The notes beneath the pieces were generated by a model that saw only the letters and a list, made by a program, of their open reading frames with translations, did no database searches and was not told the DNA's origin. Positions 8,794-18,395 of a DNA stretch of 64,000 bases are shown one piece after another. Within the stretch, counting starts at the first letter, position 1. The number at the start of each line of letters is the position of its first letter. The stretch is from a filamentous cyanobacterium ESFC-1. GTDB lineage: Bacteria > Cyanobacteriota > Cyanobacteriia > Cyanobacteriales > Spirulinaceae. Both the position numbers and the translations under genes were made by a program. The stretch is taken from NCBI GenBank assembly GCA_000380225.1, contig KB904821.1, forward strand, positions 62,001 through 126,000. Direction: 5' to 3'.

Positions 8794-9312
8794 GGAGAGC
8801 AAGGATTCAAGGATTTAGCTCGATTGGTGCGGTTTAAGGGGAGTGCGGCGGTGATGTAGGTAGACTGACCTGGGAACCGAAAAAGAAGTTTAGATTTGAG
8901 CCGATTTTAACAATCTTTTCAAGATAGCCGTTGTTTTATACATTACCGAACAGATGCACCCAGAGCATCAAGCCCCCTCGACAGCGACAAACTTCTATTA
9001 ACCAATGTATCTGTTTAGTTCGTCTCGTTCAAACCGCAATCCTACGGAATATTGGGAAAAAACAAGTCAGTTAGGTTTCTGTTTAAAGCCCTTCTCTCTA
9101 CAAGGGTCTACGGTAGAACGACTCTAGAACCCCGGTTTCGTCGAATCTCAGCTTTAACGCAGGGTGGGTTAGGCGGCTAGAATCTAGGCTATGACTTTAA
9201 TCTAGCAATCCGCCGTAACCCACCGTTTAAGATGTGTCACGACACTAGAACCCCGGTTTCTCGAATATTTAACTCGATTGGGCAAGCATACAAGAAACCG
9301 GGGTTCTGACAC
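8794..9312. other. Intergenic region with dispersed repeats
   Basis: About 520 bases between two minus-strand genes. The part nearest the cyclase (8794-9110) presumably holds its promoter, but I see no clear site. From 9120 on it carries repeats: a lone AGAACCCCGGTTTC copy at 9126, a diverged copy (9163-9235) of the GGTGGGTT...GGCGG / CCGCCG...ACCCACC unit that is tandemly duplicated at 32433-32776, and the CCCCGG inverted repeat at 9247-9307. Confidence 0.7.
9247..9308. repeat. CCCCGG inverted repeat, MITE-like hairpin (copy 1)
   Basis: AGAACCCCGGTTTCT and its exact reverse complement AGAAACCGGGGTTCT enclose about 30 bases. The element is about 62 bp long and ends a few bases beyond the stop of the TPR-CHAT gene. 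A second copy of the same design is at 18396-18464. It could form a long cruciform or RNA hairpin and serve as a 3' end for the TPR-CHAT mRNA. No transposase is associated. Confidence 0.8.
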
Positions 9313-12114
9313 CTATTCCATCGCAGCCCATTCCCCCGACGGAATAAACGCCGCCCAAAAATAGGGATGTTGATACCGAGGATGATTCAGCATTTCTAAC
9401 TGCACTTCTCGCAACGCTGCGCTGCGTCCCTCCCCCAACAACAAACGCTGGTAATAATCCACCATCAAATCCTTCGTCCCTTCATCCGAAACCTTCCACA
9501 AGCTAATCAACTGACTCTGGGCCCCCGCAATGGCCAAAGCCCGACGCAAACCATACACCCCCTCACCGTTGGCTACATCTCCCACTCCCGTTTCGCAAGC
9601 CGAAAGGACGACCAACTGCGTTCCCCGCAGATTCAAGCCCGCCGTTTCTAATGCCGTGAGTACCCCATCCTCGTTATGACCGCTAGAGCGAGTATTAAAG
9701 CCTGCCAATGCCAAACCCGAACGTAAAAGCGGATTTTCTTGTTCTTTTGAGGTTATCCCTCGCATTACCACATCCGGGCGACTTTGTACTCCGACAATCC
9801 CGCGATTTTCCCAGGGATTCCCCGTTGGTGCGACTAAATCCACATCCAAGAAAAAGCCGTGGGTCGCGATATGCAGGATTCTGGGGGCTTCTACTTGCTT
9901 AATCGCTTGTTCGGTTGCTTCTAATTGCGTCAAAACCGTAGCATTAGGCAATAAAGGTGCAATGGCTTCGGCTTCTTGGGCGGTTCCGGGTAACTCGTCA
10001 AAACTCAGTCTGGCAATATCGGATGAGCGTTGATTAGTGCTGCGATTGAGAGCAACTACAGCGTTGGTGACACCGGGTTTGTCGTAGTCAGGATTAGCGA
10101 CAATCACTGAGGCTTGACGGGGTTGTTGCGAGTTCTCTAGACGCAGTAAATCTCGTCCGGTGGTGAGGTAAGTAATTTGATAATTCTCCACTATATACTG
10201 GTTATTTTCATCGACTAAAGCGGCAAAGGGAATGAGATTAAGCTGGCTATCGGGAGAAAGCAGAATATGAGTTTTATCGCCTAATTTCGCTCGAATCGGC
10301 TGCATCAGTAGGTAATCGAGTTCGCGGGCGGTTGCTTGTAAGGCACTCAGACTTCCCATACTATTGACGAGGGAACTTTGTAAAGCTTTTGCGGCTTCGT
10401 TGATGGGGGCCGCTTCCCCTAAATCCACCCATTGGGTTGCACCTGTGCCATAAAGAATATAAGCCGCATAACGAGGCTCACCCCATTGTCTTGTTTGCCC
10501 GTCGAAAGGTTCGTAAAGGGTTAATTCCACCAATGCTGCATTCTCTGGAATTTGTTGCTGTACAGTTTCCAGGGTGACGGGTTGGCTGATGGTGCGAAAC
10601 TCCGCACTACGACGGGAAAGTTCGGCTTCGAGTTGGTTGGCTTGGGCTTTGAGGTTCGCGACTTGGGTTTTGTATGCTTCTCCGTCTAGGTTTTCCGGTT
10701 TGTTGTAAATCAGTTGTGCCAGTTGGGTGCGAGTAGCGGCGAGTTGGTCGAGGAGTTGTTGGTTTTCTGGCGTTAAGTTTTCTCGCAGTAGTTGTACATT
10801 ATCGGTGAGAGCGTCCAGAATGCGTCCCTTGCGCCGTAACAGAGTGGTTAATGCCAGTTGTGCAGCTTCGGGGTTGTTGGGGGCATCTTGGAGATGCAGG
10901 GAAATTGCGCCGTGAGTTGTACCGACGAGGGTATTCATGTAAGCCTGTTTTTGGGCTTCTGACCCCGTGGTAAAAATTAGGGAGAGGTTTTCTTCTTCGA
11001 TATCGAGTCCGCGACTGAGGTAATCAATCGCTGAAGTAATGTCTCCTTGAACTTGGTACAGTCCTGCCAAGTTATTGAGGCTAGTGGCAACATTAGGATG
11101 GTTACTACTGTAGACTTGTTCTGAGATAGTCAGAGAGCGTTGATAAAGGGTTTCAGCTTCGCGGTATTTCCCCATCGCTTGGTACAAATGTGCCAGGTTG
11201 TTGAGGTCGATAGCAACTTCTGGATGATTACTACCTAAAGCGAGTTCATCAATGGCTAGGGCGCGTTGGTAGAGGGTTTTAGCTTCGCGGTAGTTCCCCA
11301 TCTCTTGGTACAGTCCTGCCAAATTGCTAAGAGTCGTTGCCATAAGGGGATGGTCACTATCCAAAGTTTGTTCGCGGATGGCTAAGGCACGTTGAAAGAG
11401 GGATTCGGCTTCTGTATAACGCCCCATCTCTTTGTGCAGTAATGCCAAGTTATTGAGGTTGGCAGCAACTAAGGGATGGTCGTCGCCCAAAGTTTGTTCG
11501 AGGATGGTGAGGGAGCGTTGGAATAAGGGTTCGGCTTCACTGTAGTTTCCCATCGCTTGGTACAGGTATGCCAAGTTGTTGAGACTGATAGCAACGTTGG
11601 GATGGTCGCTATCTAAAGTTTGTTCGAGGATGGCTAAGGCACGTTGAAAGAGGGGTTCGGCTTCACTGTAGTTCCCCATCTCTTTGTACAGTAATGCCAA
11701 GTTGTTGAGGGTTTTTGCTAAACGGAGATGGTCGTCGTCCGCATTTTGCTCAAGGATGGTTAGGGAGCGTTGAAAGAGGGATTCAGCTTCACTGTAGTTT
11801 CCTATCTCTTTGTGCAGTGTTGCCAAGTTATTGAGGCTAGTGGCAACGTTGGGATGGTTGTCACCGAGGGTTTGTTCGTAGATGGCTAAAATTTGTTCAG
11901 CAAGGGGTAATGCCGCTTCATATTGCCCTTCCCTAAGCATCTGTGAAACTTGCTGATGAAGACGTTTGGCTTTTTTAAGTTGGTTGATTCTTTGGATAGC
12001 AAGGGTGGGAGTAGGTTCGGTTTGGGCGAGGGTGGGAGGACTAATCAGGTGGAGGCTGAGGAGGAGTAAGCCGCTAGTAAGGTGTTTGAGGGGGTTTTTG
12101 GGGGTTTTTGTCAT
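9313..12114 (-). CDS. Exported TPR-CHAT domain protein
   Basis: 933 residues from the ATG at 12114 (an in-frame TTG is six codons upstream). Residues 1 to about 31 look like a signal peptide (basic start, LLLLSLHLISPPTLAQ). About eight 42-residue kinesin-light-chain-type TPR units follow (LNNLA.LY.EMGNY.EAE pattern), then a helical linker and a C-terminal CHAT domain (about 600-930). The caspase-like dyad is present: H752 in HIATHGFF and C840 in LSACETG, with the usual GLRRALAIAGA and FWAAFIPSGEW blocks. CHAT proteins are caspase-family peptidases or pseudo-peptidases; substrate unknown. The signal peptide suggests a periplasmic or exported role. It is transcribed divergently from the AI-2E permease with no other partner. 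No CRISPR or gasdermin-like gene is near. Confidence 0.9.
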   Translation of the reverse strand: MTKTPKNPLKHLTSGLLLLSLHLISPPTLAQTEPTPTLAIQRINQLKKAKRLHQQVSQMLREGQYEAALPLAEQILAIYEQTLGDNHPNVATSLNNLATLHKEIGNYSEAESLFQRSLTILEQNADDDHLRLAKTLNNLALLYKEMGNYSEAEPLFQRALAILEQTLDSDHPNVAISLNNLAYLYQAMGNYSEAEPLFQRSLTILEQTLGDDHPLVAANLNNLALLHKEMGRYTEAESLFQRALAIREQTLDSDHPLMATTLSNLAGLYQEMGNYREAKTLYQRALAIDELALGSNHPEVAIDLNNLAHLYQAMGKYREAETLYQRSLTISEQVYSSNHPNVATSLNNLAGLYQVQGDITSAIDYLSRGLDIEEENLSLIFTTGSEAQKQAYMNTLVGTTHGAISLHLQDAPNNPEAAQLALTTLLRRKGRILDALTDNVQLLRENLTPENQQLLDQLAATRTQLAQLIYNKPENLDGEAYKTQVANLKAQANQLEAELSRRSAEFRTISQPVTLETVQQQIPENAALVELTLYEPFDGQTRQWGEPRYAAYILYGTGATQWVDLGEAAPINEAAKALQSSLVNSMGSLSALQATARELDYLLMQPIRAKLGDKTHILLSPDSQLNLIPFAALVDENNQYIVENYQITYLTTGRDLLRLENSQQPRQASVIVANPDYDKPGVTNAVVALNRSTNQRSSDIARLSFDELPGTAQEAEAIAPLLPNATVLTQLEATEQAIKQVEAPRILHIATHGFFLDVDLVAPTGNPWENRGIVGVQSRPDVVMRGITSKEQENPLLRSGLALAGFNTRSSGHNEDGVLTALETAGLNLRGTQLVVLSACETGVGDVANGEGVYGLRRALAIAGAQSQLISLWKVSDEGTKDLMVDYYQRLLLGEGRSAALREVQLEMLNHPRYQHPYFWAAFIPSGEWAAME

Positions 12115-12270
12115 GATTTTTGATAAGCCCAAGTGACGCTGGGGTATATGTCTTTGGTGGTTAAGCTTGGGCTGGATTAGGGGGGTTTAACTGTTTTAAG
12201 TTTTGCCTTTTGGGGGATGCAGGGGGTTCGGAAATTTAACTAAAGTTGCTGTAAACTCAGCAAAAGTTAT

Positions 12271-13344
12271 ATGAGTACCGGGAAATTTTTAGGTTTTATT
12301 GCTTTATTAATTGCACTTTATATTGTTTGGCGGATTCGGCAGGTGATTTTACTGGCGTTTACTGCCGTTATTTTCGCGACGATTCTCAATCGTTTTGTGC
12401 GAAGAATGCAACGGGGGGGCATTCGTCATGGCATCGCCGTCGCGATCGCGGTGTTTTGTGTATTATTAGTTTTATCAGGCTTTTTCGCCATTGTTGTTCC
12501 TTCGATTGCCGAACAATGGGATCAGTTAGTTGATTTAGTCCCCGACGCATTTCAAGAGTTACGAAGCAGTTACGGTTGGGTACAAAATCTTATTCCTTTA
12601 CAACTGCTGCGAGACATCGAGAATTTTGAAGACTTCCAAGGCTTCATGAATCGCATTCCGGCGGTGGATGGTAATTGGGTGGATAATGTCTTTCGGGTTT
12701 TTTCGAGTTCCCTCAGCTTTGTTTTAAATTTGCTCTTGGTTACTTTTGTCTCGGTGATGATATTGGCAAATCCGCGACCCTATCGCCGTATATTTATTTT
12801 ATTATTTCCGGCATTTTATCGCGATCGCATCGATGAAGTCCTCACTCAATCTGAAAGGGCTTTACTGGGCTGGTTTGTGGGCATTTTGTTTAATATGACG
12901 GTGATTGCTGTATTTAGTGGCGTGGGCTTACTTTTTCTGGGTATTCCTCTCGCTCTCGTTAATGCGCTGCTTGCTGGAGTCCTGACCTTCATTCCTAACC
13001 TCGGCCCCGCCCTCAGCGTCATCCCGCCTGCGGCTTTGGGCTTACTGGAAAATCCCTGGAAAGCCCTCGCGGTGATTATCCTCTACATTGCTATTCAACA
13101 AATCGAAAGCAATATTTTGACTCCCTTGGTGATGCAGCATCAAGTCTCTTTGCTGCCTGCCATGACCTTACTATCTCAAGTCGCCTTTGCCCTCTTTTTC
13201 GGCTTACTGGGGCTATTTCTCGCCCTCCCTATCGTCATTGTCGCCCAAGTCTGGTTTAAAGAAATCTTGATTAAAGATATCCTCAACACTTGGGATTCAC
13301 CCCATCGTCGTCACTTTCAACGCTTTGTGCCACAGCAGGAGTAG
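12271..13344 (+). CDS. AI-2E family transporter (PerM/TqsA-like permease)
   Basis: A 357-residue integral membrane protein with about seven or eight hydrophobic segments. Its PerM/AI-2E family features are the N-terminal pair of helices, the long soluble loop (about 80-140), and the conserved LLAGVLTFIPNLGPALSVIPP and IQQIESNILTPLVMQ blocks near the C-terminus. Members export small molecules or act as Na+/H+ antiporters; the cyanobacterial substrate is not known. The ATG at 12271 opens directly after a short AT-rich leader shared with the divergent TPR-CHAT gene. The final residues are basic and cytoplasmic. Confidence 0.88.
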   Translation: MSTGKFLGFIALLIALYIVWRIRQVILLAFTAVIFATILNRFVRRMQRGGIRHGIAVAIAVFCVLLVLSGFFAIVVPSIAEQWDQLVDLVPDAFQELRSSYGWVQNLIPLQLLRDIENFEDFQGFMNRIPAVDGNWVDNVFRVFSSSLSFVLNLLLVTFVSVMILANPRPYRRIFILLFPAFYRDRIDEVLTQSERALLGWFVGILFNMTVIAVFSGVGLLFLGIPLALVNALLAGVLTFIPNLGPALSVIPPAALGLLENPWKALAVIILYIAIQQIESNILTPLVMQHQVSLLPAMTLLSQVAFALFFGLLGLFLALPIVIVAQVWFKEILIKDILNTWDSPHRRHFQRFVPQQE

Positions 13345-13576
13345 TTTGACTCTGCTATCAGGGAGAGGGGGGAGAGTGGGAAGAGTGGGAAGAGGGGGAG
13401 GAGTGGGAGGAGGGGGAAGAAAAAAACTGTGCTTTCATCTTCAAGTTGGTGATTAAGTGGTAATGATGTGAGCGCCAATGACGACAAAATAGGGCGAATG
13501 AGAGTTATTCTCGCCTGCTGAAAATTACACCTTGACAGGGGTAACAATGCCCACCCTATGCCGTGTCTAGATTGTT
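13345..13576. other. Intergenic region with purine-rich low-complexity tract
   Basis: 13360-13428 is an almost pure GGGAGA/GGGAAGAG/GGGGGAGG purine run on the plus strand. The rest holds nothing I recognise. It lies at the convergent boundary between the permease and the minus-strand aspS region, so it may contain termination signals. Confidence 0.6.
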
Positions 13577-13773
13577 TCACCACGTCACAAGATTAGCAAA
13601 TATCTGTTTTGAATGTACTCCAATACCCGGTACTCGTTCAATATCTTGGAATGAAGCAAAAGGTTTTTGTTGTCGTGTGGTAATAACACGTTGAGCAAGT
13701 TTTGAACCGATTCCGGGTAAAGTTTCTCATTCAGCTTGTGTAGCTTTATTGAGGTTTATGTTATTGACTCGTC
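13577..13773 (-). pseudogene. ComEA-like helix-hairpin-helix remnant with internal stop
   Basis: Read on the minus strand, one frame gives [13 protein letters not shown], then a TGA, then ETLPGIGSKLAQRVITTR, then about 35 residues ending DIERVPGIG and IFANLV before a terminal TGA at 13577. This is the tandem helix-hairpin-helix DNA-binding module of ComEA and of small HhH proteins. The TGA sits exactly where the family has Leu (AEELETLPGIG). The 5' end overlaps the last codons of aspS in another frame and shows no convincing start. I read it as a decayed small HhH gene or gene fragment. Confidence 0.72.
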
Positions 13774-15555
13774 TTCCGGTTGATAGGTCGAAGCAACATA
13801 CAACTCTTTCAACTGGGTTTCATCCACCCCAGAAGGGGCTTTTGTCAGGAGACAACTCGCTTGCTGGGTTTTCGGGAAAGCAATCGTATTGCGGATCGAA
13901 TCTTCCCCGGCTAATAACATCACCAAACGGTCTAAACCGTAAGCGATACCGCCATGAGGGGGTGTGCCATATTCAAAAGCATCGAGTAGGAAACCAAATT
14001 TTGCTTTTGCTTCTTCTTCTGAAAGGCCAATGGCTGCAAAAACTTTTTCTTGTACGTCTCGTTGGTGAATCCGAATGCTGCCGCCGCCGACTTCTAAGCC
14101 GTTGTACACTAAATCGTAAGCTTGCGATCGCGCCGTTTTGAGGTCGTCGATATCTTCAAGCTTCGGGGCAGTAAAAGGGTGGTGTAAGGCTTCGAGGCGC
14201 TTTTCGTCTTCATTCCACTCAAACATGGGGAATTCTGTCACCCAAAGCAAATTAATTTTATCATCGTCAATTAAGCCCATTTCGCGACCGACAACTTGCC
14301 GCAAGCGGTCGAGGGATTTATTAACAGTAGCAGTATCCCCTGCCCCAAACAGTAACAAATGCCCCGGTTGTGCGCCTGTGCGTTGCAGCAATTCTTGTTT
14401 TTGTGCGTCGCTGAGGTTGTCTTTAATTGCGCCAATGGTGTCAATTTCGCCCCCTTCGCGGACACGGACGTAAGCAATCCCTTTGGCCCCGGCGATGGTG
14501 GCTTCTTTGAACAAGTCACCCCCTGGCTTAATCCGCACATTGGAAATGCTGTCATTGCCCCCCGGAATCGGTAAAACTTTGACAATCCCCCCCTGTTTCA
14601 CTGCCCCAGAAAACACTTTAAAGCCGCTATCAGCCACGATATCCGACACATCGACTAATTCCAAGCCAAAGCGGGTATCGGGGCGGTCTGTGCCGTATTT
14701 GTCCATGGCTTCGGCATAGGTCAGACGGGGGAAGGGACGGGGCAGATCGATATTTTTAACGGTTTTGAAGATATAGCAAACCAAATCTTCATTCAACGCC
14801 AGAATTTCCGCCTCGGTCATGAAACTCATTTCCATGTCGAGTTGGGTAAATTCCGGTTGACGGTCAGCCCGTAAGTCTTCGTCGCGGAAGCAACGGGCGA
14901 TTTGATAATAGCGGTCGATCCCCGACACCATCAGCATTTGCTTAAACAGTTGCGGCGATTGGGGTAGGGCGTACCATTCCCCCGGATTGACGCGGGAGGG
15001 AACTAGGTAATCTCGCGCCCCTTCTGGGGTGGATTTGGTGAGGATGGGGGTTTCGATTTCGACAAAGTGGGCTTGGTCTTCGAGAAAGCGACGCATGGCT
15101 TTAACAACGGCGTGACGCAAGCGGAGATTGCGATTCATGCGATCGCGTCGCAAGTCAAGATAGCGATATTTGAGTCGCACATCTTCGCGGATGGACTCGT
15201 TATCGGTGTTGGAAATCGGGAAGGGGAGTTGTTTGCGGACGGCGTTGAGGAGTTCGATTTTATCGGCGTAAATTTCAATTTCCCCGGTGGGGAGTTTAGG
15301 GTTGAGGGATTCGGGAGGTCGTTGGCTGACTCGTCCGGTAATTTGCACAACGTATTCGTTGCGGAGTCCGTCCGCCGTCGGGTAAGATGCCGGAGTTCGT
15401 TCGGGGTCGCTCACAATCTGCACAATGCCGGTGCGATCGCGCAGATCGATGAAGATTACACCCCCATGATCGCGACGGCGATCGACCCAACCGCAGAGGG
15501 TTACTGTTTCGCCCAGATGATTGCTTCTAATTTCGCCACAGTAATGAGTTCGCAT
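13756..15555 (-). CDS. aspS: Aspartyl-tRNA synthetase
   Basis: 599 residues from the ATG at 15555, the canonical bacterial AspRS start MRTHYCGEI; the frame extends 40 codons further upstream, but those residues do not belong to the family. It charges tRNA-Asp (class II synthetase, cytoplasmic). Visible parts are the OB-fold anticodon-binding domain (about 15-105, with the Asp-tRNA-type [18 protein letters not shown]), class II motif 2 region ([19 protein letters not shown]), the bacterial GAD insertion (about 290-410) and motif 3 ([15 protein letters not shown]). Length matches the family. It stands between two pseudogenes, apparently as a single gene. Confidence 0.97.
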   Translation of the reverse strand: MRTHYCGEIRSNHLGETVTLCGWVDRRRDHGGVIFIDLRDRTGIVQIVSDPERTPASYPTADGLRNEYVVQITGRVSQRPPESLNPKLPTGEIEIYADKIELLNAVRKQLPFPISNTDNESIREDVRLKYRYLDLRRDRMNRNLRLRHAVVKAMRRFLEDQAHFVEIETPILTKSTPEGARDYLVPSRVNPGEWYALPQSPQLFKQMLMVSGIDRYYQIARCFRDEDLRADRQPEFTQLDMEMSFMTEAEILALNEDLVCYIFKTVKNIDLPRPFPRLTYAEAMDKYGTDRPDTRFGLELVDVSDIVADSGFKVFSGAVKQGGIVKVLPIPGGNDSISNVRIKPGGDLFKEATIAGAKGIAYVRVREGGEIDTIGAIKDNLSDAQKQELLQRTGAQPGHLLLFGAGDTATVNKSLDRLRQVVGREMGLIDDDKINLLWVTEFPMFEWNEDEKRLEALHHPFTAPKLEDIDDLKTARSQAYDLVYNGLEVGGGSIRIHQRDVQEKVFAAIGLSEEEAKAKFGFLLDAFEYGTPPHGGIAYGLDRLVMLLAGEDSIRNTIAFPKTQQASCLLTKAPSGVDETQLKELYVASTYQPEDESIT

Positions 15556-15687
15556 GAGGAATGCCGCAACAGTTTTTTGGTACAAAGAATTATCTAGAGT
15601 AACAAAAGATCGACCCCTTTGCCTATCTTCTGTTATACCGAGGTCGGGCGCGATCGCGAATAACTCCGATCTCAAATCAGGCTCAAG

Positions 15688-16430
15688 TTAACTTTCTGGA
15701 GAATCTTCATTTTCAGCTTGCGACGGTAACAAAGCCTGAAACTCCTCTAAAGTCGCGATCGTGATTGCTTGTCGCAGAAGGCTTTTCAACACCGCCCCAT
15801 CCTCGATTTGATTCACCGCATTCGCGATCGTCTCTGGAACCGCCTCAAAGCGCACCTGGAGCACCTCAAGCACATACTCACGGGCTTTTCGTAATTCTCC
15901 ACGGGCGATGCCGAAACGTTCAATACTGGTAATGTATGGCATACGATTTTCCTCCTCGAAGCGTTGGATTTCTTGCTGAAAATTACTTTGCTGGCGTTCG
16001 GGTAACGCCATGATCCAGTCAATTAAACGGAATAATTCTCTTGTTATCTTGTCGGCTCAAACCGCGTCGATATAATCCTTTAATGATGCTGATTTTGGCT
16101 TGGTAGCGTTGTTGGGGATTTCGGCGAGTTTTTTGGGTTTCTAGATGGGCCGCGATAATGGGGGCGAAGACGTTTTGATTTTGAGATAAGGTTTCGGGGT
16201 CGTAGTCGAGGAGTTTAGCTGTCGGAAACTCCAGAGACACGCGACACCCCCAGAGGCCATAACTGAATTGTTGGGGTCGCCAAGAGGCTTGTTCGTCGGC
16301 TAAGATGGCGAGACTGACGACAGGACGGCGATAACGATCCTATCGAAGATACGGTTGTTGTAAACATACATCCGTTCGGCAAATTCCCTCTGGGGTTGGC
16401 TTTGGATTTCAATTGAGGTTGTCTAAGCTG
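15688..16430 (-). pseudogene. Frameshifted Rpn/DUF4351-type PD-(D/E)XK nuclease-transposase family gene
   Basis: Three minus-strand frames together reconstruct one gene of a family common in cyanobacteria (Rpn-like recombination-promoting nuclease/putative transposase). 16430-16340 encodes IEIQSQPQREFAERMYVYNN; then a frame change leads to VVSLAILADEQASWRPQQF and SYGLWGCRVSLEFPTAKLLD (about 16330-16200); a second shift near 16030, by about two lost bases after RQD, restores LFRLIDWIMALPERQQ and runs to the stop at 15688 (FEEENRMPYITSIERFGIAR). A stop codon lies just upstream of IEIQSQ, and the N-terminal third is missing. So the gene is truncated and carries at least two frameshifts. The last 107-residue piece is open and could be mistaken for a gene. 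Confidence 0.8.
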
Positions 16431-16607
16431 TAACTCTGATTTTGTAAGAGATTTGGCTGTTTTTGAGGCTGGACGTAAAATTGAGGATTTGACTTAACTA
16501 TAGCAAGGCGATCGCGCATCTAAAATTATCCGATAAAACTGACTTTTGGGTTCAAAATTAACGCAAGTTAAGTTAAAATCAAGCCAGATTTATCCAAAAA
16601 CTGAATT

Positions 16608-18359
16608 ATGGCGGAATATCAATACGAAAGCGTCATTTTTGTCGCCGGAGGCACAGGATTTGGGGCAAGTGTCGCGGCTACCGTGGGAAATGTCGGCATT
16701 GTGGGGAGTTTCGGTGGTGCAAGCTTGGGTTTGGGAGCATTATCTGGGGTGGGCGCTGTCACAGGAATGGCGGCTTATGGTGCGGTAGAGGCGATCGCGT
16801 CGGGGGATAAAACCGCGATCGCGGCCATGGGTTTGGGAGCAATCGGCGGGGCGGGTTTATCTGCGAGTGCGGGGGGTGTTGGTTTGGGTTTTGGGGGAAC
16901 CGCGATCGGGTTGGGGATGGGGTCAATGGCAATGATGGGGGGTGTTGTAGGCTTGGGATTATACGGAATAGCTCGAACCCTCAATAAAGCAGCTATAAAA
17001 GAGTCTCCCAGTCAAGTTTTTGATCGTATGGCGGATAAGATTTTAGATGAGGCGGATTATGCGGAAGCTTACACTGAGGCTTTATTAGAATTAGAAATGT
17101 TATCGCCAAACAGTGTTTTAGGCGAAATACTATGGCGCTCTAAAATGATTGGCTATGAGATTGAGGAAGAATTGCAAGCATTGAAGCAACAATCGGTATC
17201 TATTCCTGAAAACCCGCCAAATCCAGCCACAGAAATTGAATTTGTAGAAGTGCGAGAGTTGCAAATCTGGCAGTGCGATCGCGTCCTCAAACAGCATTTT
17301 GCACCCATTCAATCCCTAGCTTTTCACCCCAATCAGCCCATTTTTGCCAGTGCTGGCGACGATAAAACCATTAATATTTGGGATTTAAACACGAATAAAT
17401 TAATTTATAGCTTCTTCGGACATACTCAACCTGTTCAATCTCTCGCTTTTCACCCTTCAGGCAATACCCTCATTGCCGGAGATTTTAACAATCAAATCAC
17501 AAGCTGGAATCTCCAAACCCGCTTTTACTGCAACTTTGAAAGTCATCGTCGTACCCGTCACGATGGTTTGGTGTATGCTGTTGCTTGTAACCGCAATTAT
17601 GTTATTAGTGGTAGCGCCGATAAAACCCTGCGACTTTGGCATCCTGTAACGGGAAAACTCCTCAAAACGATTCAGGCCCATGAAGGGGTAGTTTGTGCCG
17701 TAACGCTCCATCCTGACGGTAACACAGGGATTACTGGAGGGAGCGATCGCGCTATCAAAATCTGGGATTTAAACCAAGGTCAATTATTACGTCAATTTGG
17801 ACAACATAGCAACTGGATAACAGGAATTGCCCTCACTCCCGATGGTGAAACTCTGATGAGTTGTAGCAGCGATTGTACTATTAAAATTTGGCATTTTCCG
17901 ACCGGGGAATTGCAGCAAACTTTAACTCATCATACCGCCCCCATTTGGTCAATTTCTATTCATCCGAGTGGTTTATTTTTTGCCAGTGCAAGTTTAGATA
18001 ATACCGTTAAAATTTGGCGTTTACCGGATGGAAAACTATTACAAACCCTTGAAGGATTACCGCCTCTTTCTTTTAGCCCTGACGGGCAATTTTTGATTAC
18101 TGCGGGAAAAGGAAATTTTCTCAAAATTTGGCAACAAACCCGTCTCACCAACGCCGAAGATATTCTACAATTTCAGCAATGGTGGGAAGTTTTAAACGTT
18201 GCTCCAGATGCAGTTTTTGAGGAAGTAAAGGCGGCTTATCGTCGTCTGGTTAAACAATATCATCCAGACATCAATTCAACCCCCCAAGCCAAAACCAGAA
18301 TGCAGATCATTAATCAAGCTTATCGCGAGTTTGAGGATAGCTGGTTTAGAGCAACTTAA
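16608..18359 (+). CDS. Glycine-zipper / seven-WD40 / C-terminal J-domain fusion protein
   Basis: 583 residues in three parts. Residues 8 to about 125 are Gly/Ala-rich and hydrophobic with repeated GxxxG spacing and almost no charges, like membrane-inserting glycine-zipper segments; there is no signal peptide. An acidic helical linker (about 130-215) follows. Seven WD40 repeats fill about 225-515 (endings INIWDL, ITSWNL, LRLWHP, IKIWDL, IKIWHF, VKIWRL, LKIWQQ), enough for a closed propeller. A J domain occupies about 523-577 with the HPD motif at 552-554 (KQYHPDIN), which would stimulate an Hsp70. The combination suggests a membrane-associated sensor or scaffold that recruits DnaK. The gene stands alone, with a CCCCGG repeat immediately downstream. 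Function unknown; domain calls are firm, the N-terminal role is inference. Confidence 0.85.
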   Translation: MAEYQYESVIFVAGGTGFGASVAATVGNVGIVGSFGGASLGLGALSGVGAVTGMAAYGAVEAIASGDKTAIAAMGLGAIGGAGLSASAGGVGLGFGGTAIGLGMGSMAMMGGVVGLGLYGIARTLNKAAIKESPSQVFDRMADKILDEADYAEAYTEALLELEMLSPNSVLGEILWRSKMIGYEIEEELQALKQQSVSIPENPPNPATEIEFVEVRELQIWQCDRVLKQHFAPIQSLAFHPNQPIFASAGDDKTINIWDLNTNKLIYSFFGHTQPVQSLAFHPSGNTLIAGDFNNQITSWNLQTRFYCNFESHRRTRHDGLVYAVACNRNYVISGSADKTLRLWHPVTGKLLKTIQAHEGVVCAVTLHPDGNTGITGGSDRAIKIWDLNQGQLLRQFGQHSNWITGIALTPDGETLMSCSSDCTIKIWHFPTGELQQTLTHHTAPIWSISIHPSGLFFASASLDNTVKIWRLPDGKLLQTLEGLPPLSFSPDGQFLITAGKGNFLKIWQQTRLTNAEDILQFQQWWEVLNVAPDAVFEEVKAAYRRLVKQYHPDINSTPQAKTRMQIINQAYREFEDSWFRAT

Positions 18360-18395
18360 TGGTTATATTAAATCCGATCGGAAAGTAGGGTTTAA

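Noticed and set aside
9313-12114. Craspase (type III-E CRISPR) TPR-CHAT system
   Set aside because: No gRAMP-like effector or CRISPR array is within the window and the protein has a signal peptide.
15067-15597. 176-codon plus-strand ORF inside aspS
   Set aside because: Antisense to conserved AspRS regions; it has no independent support.
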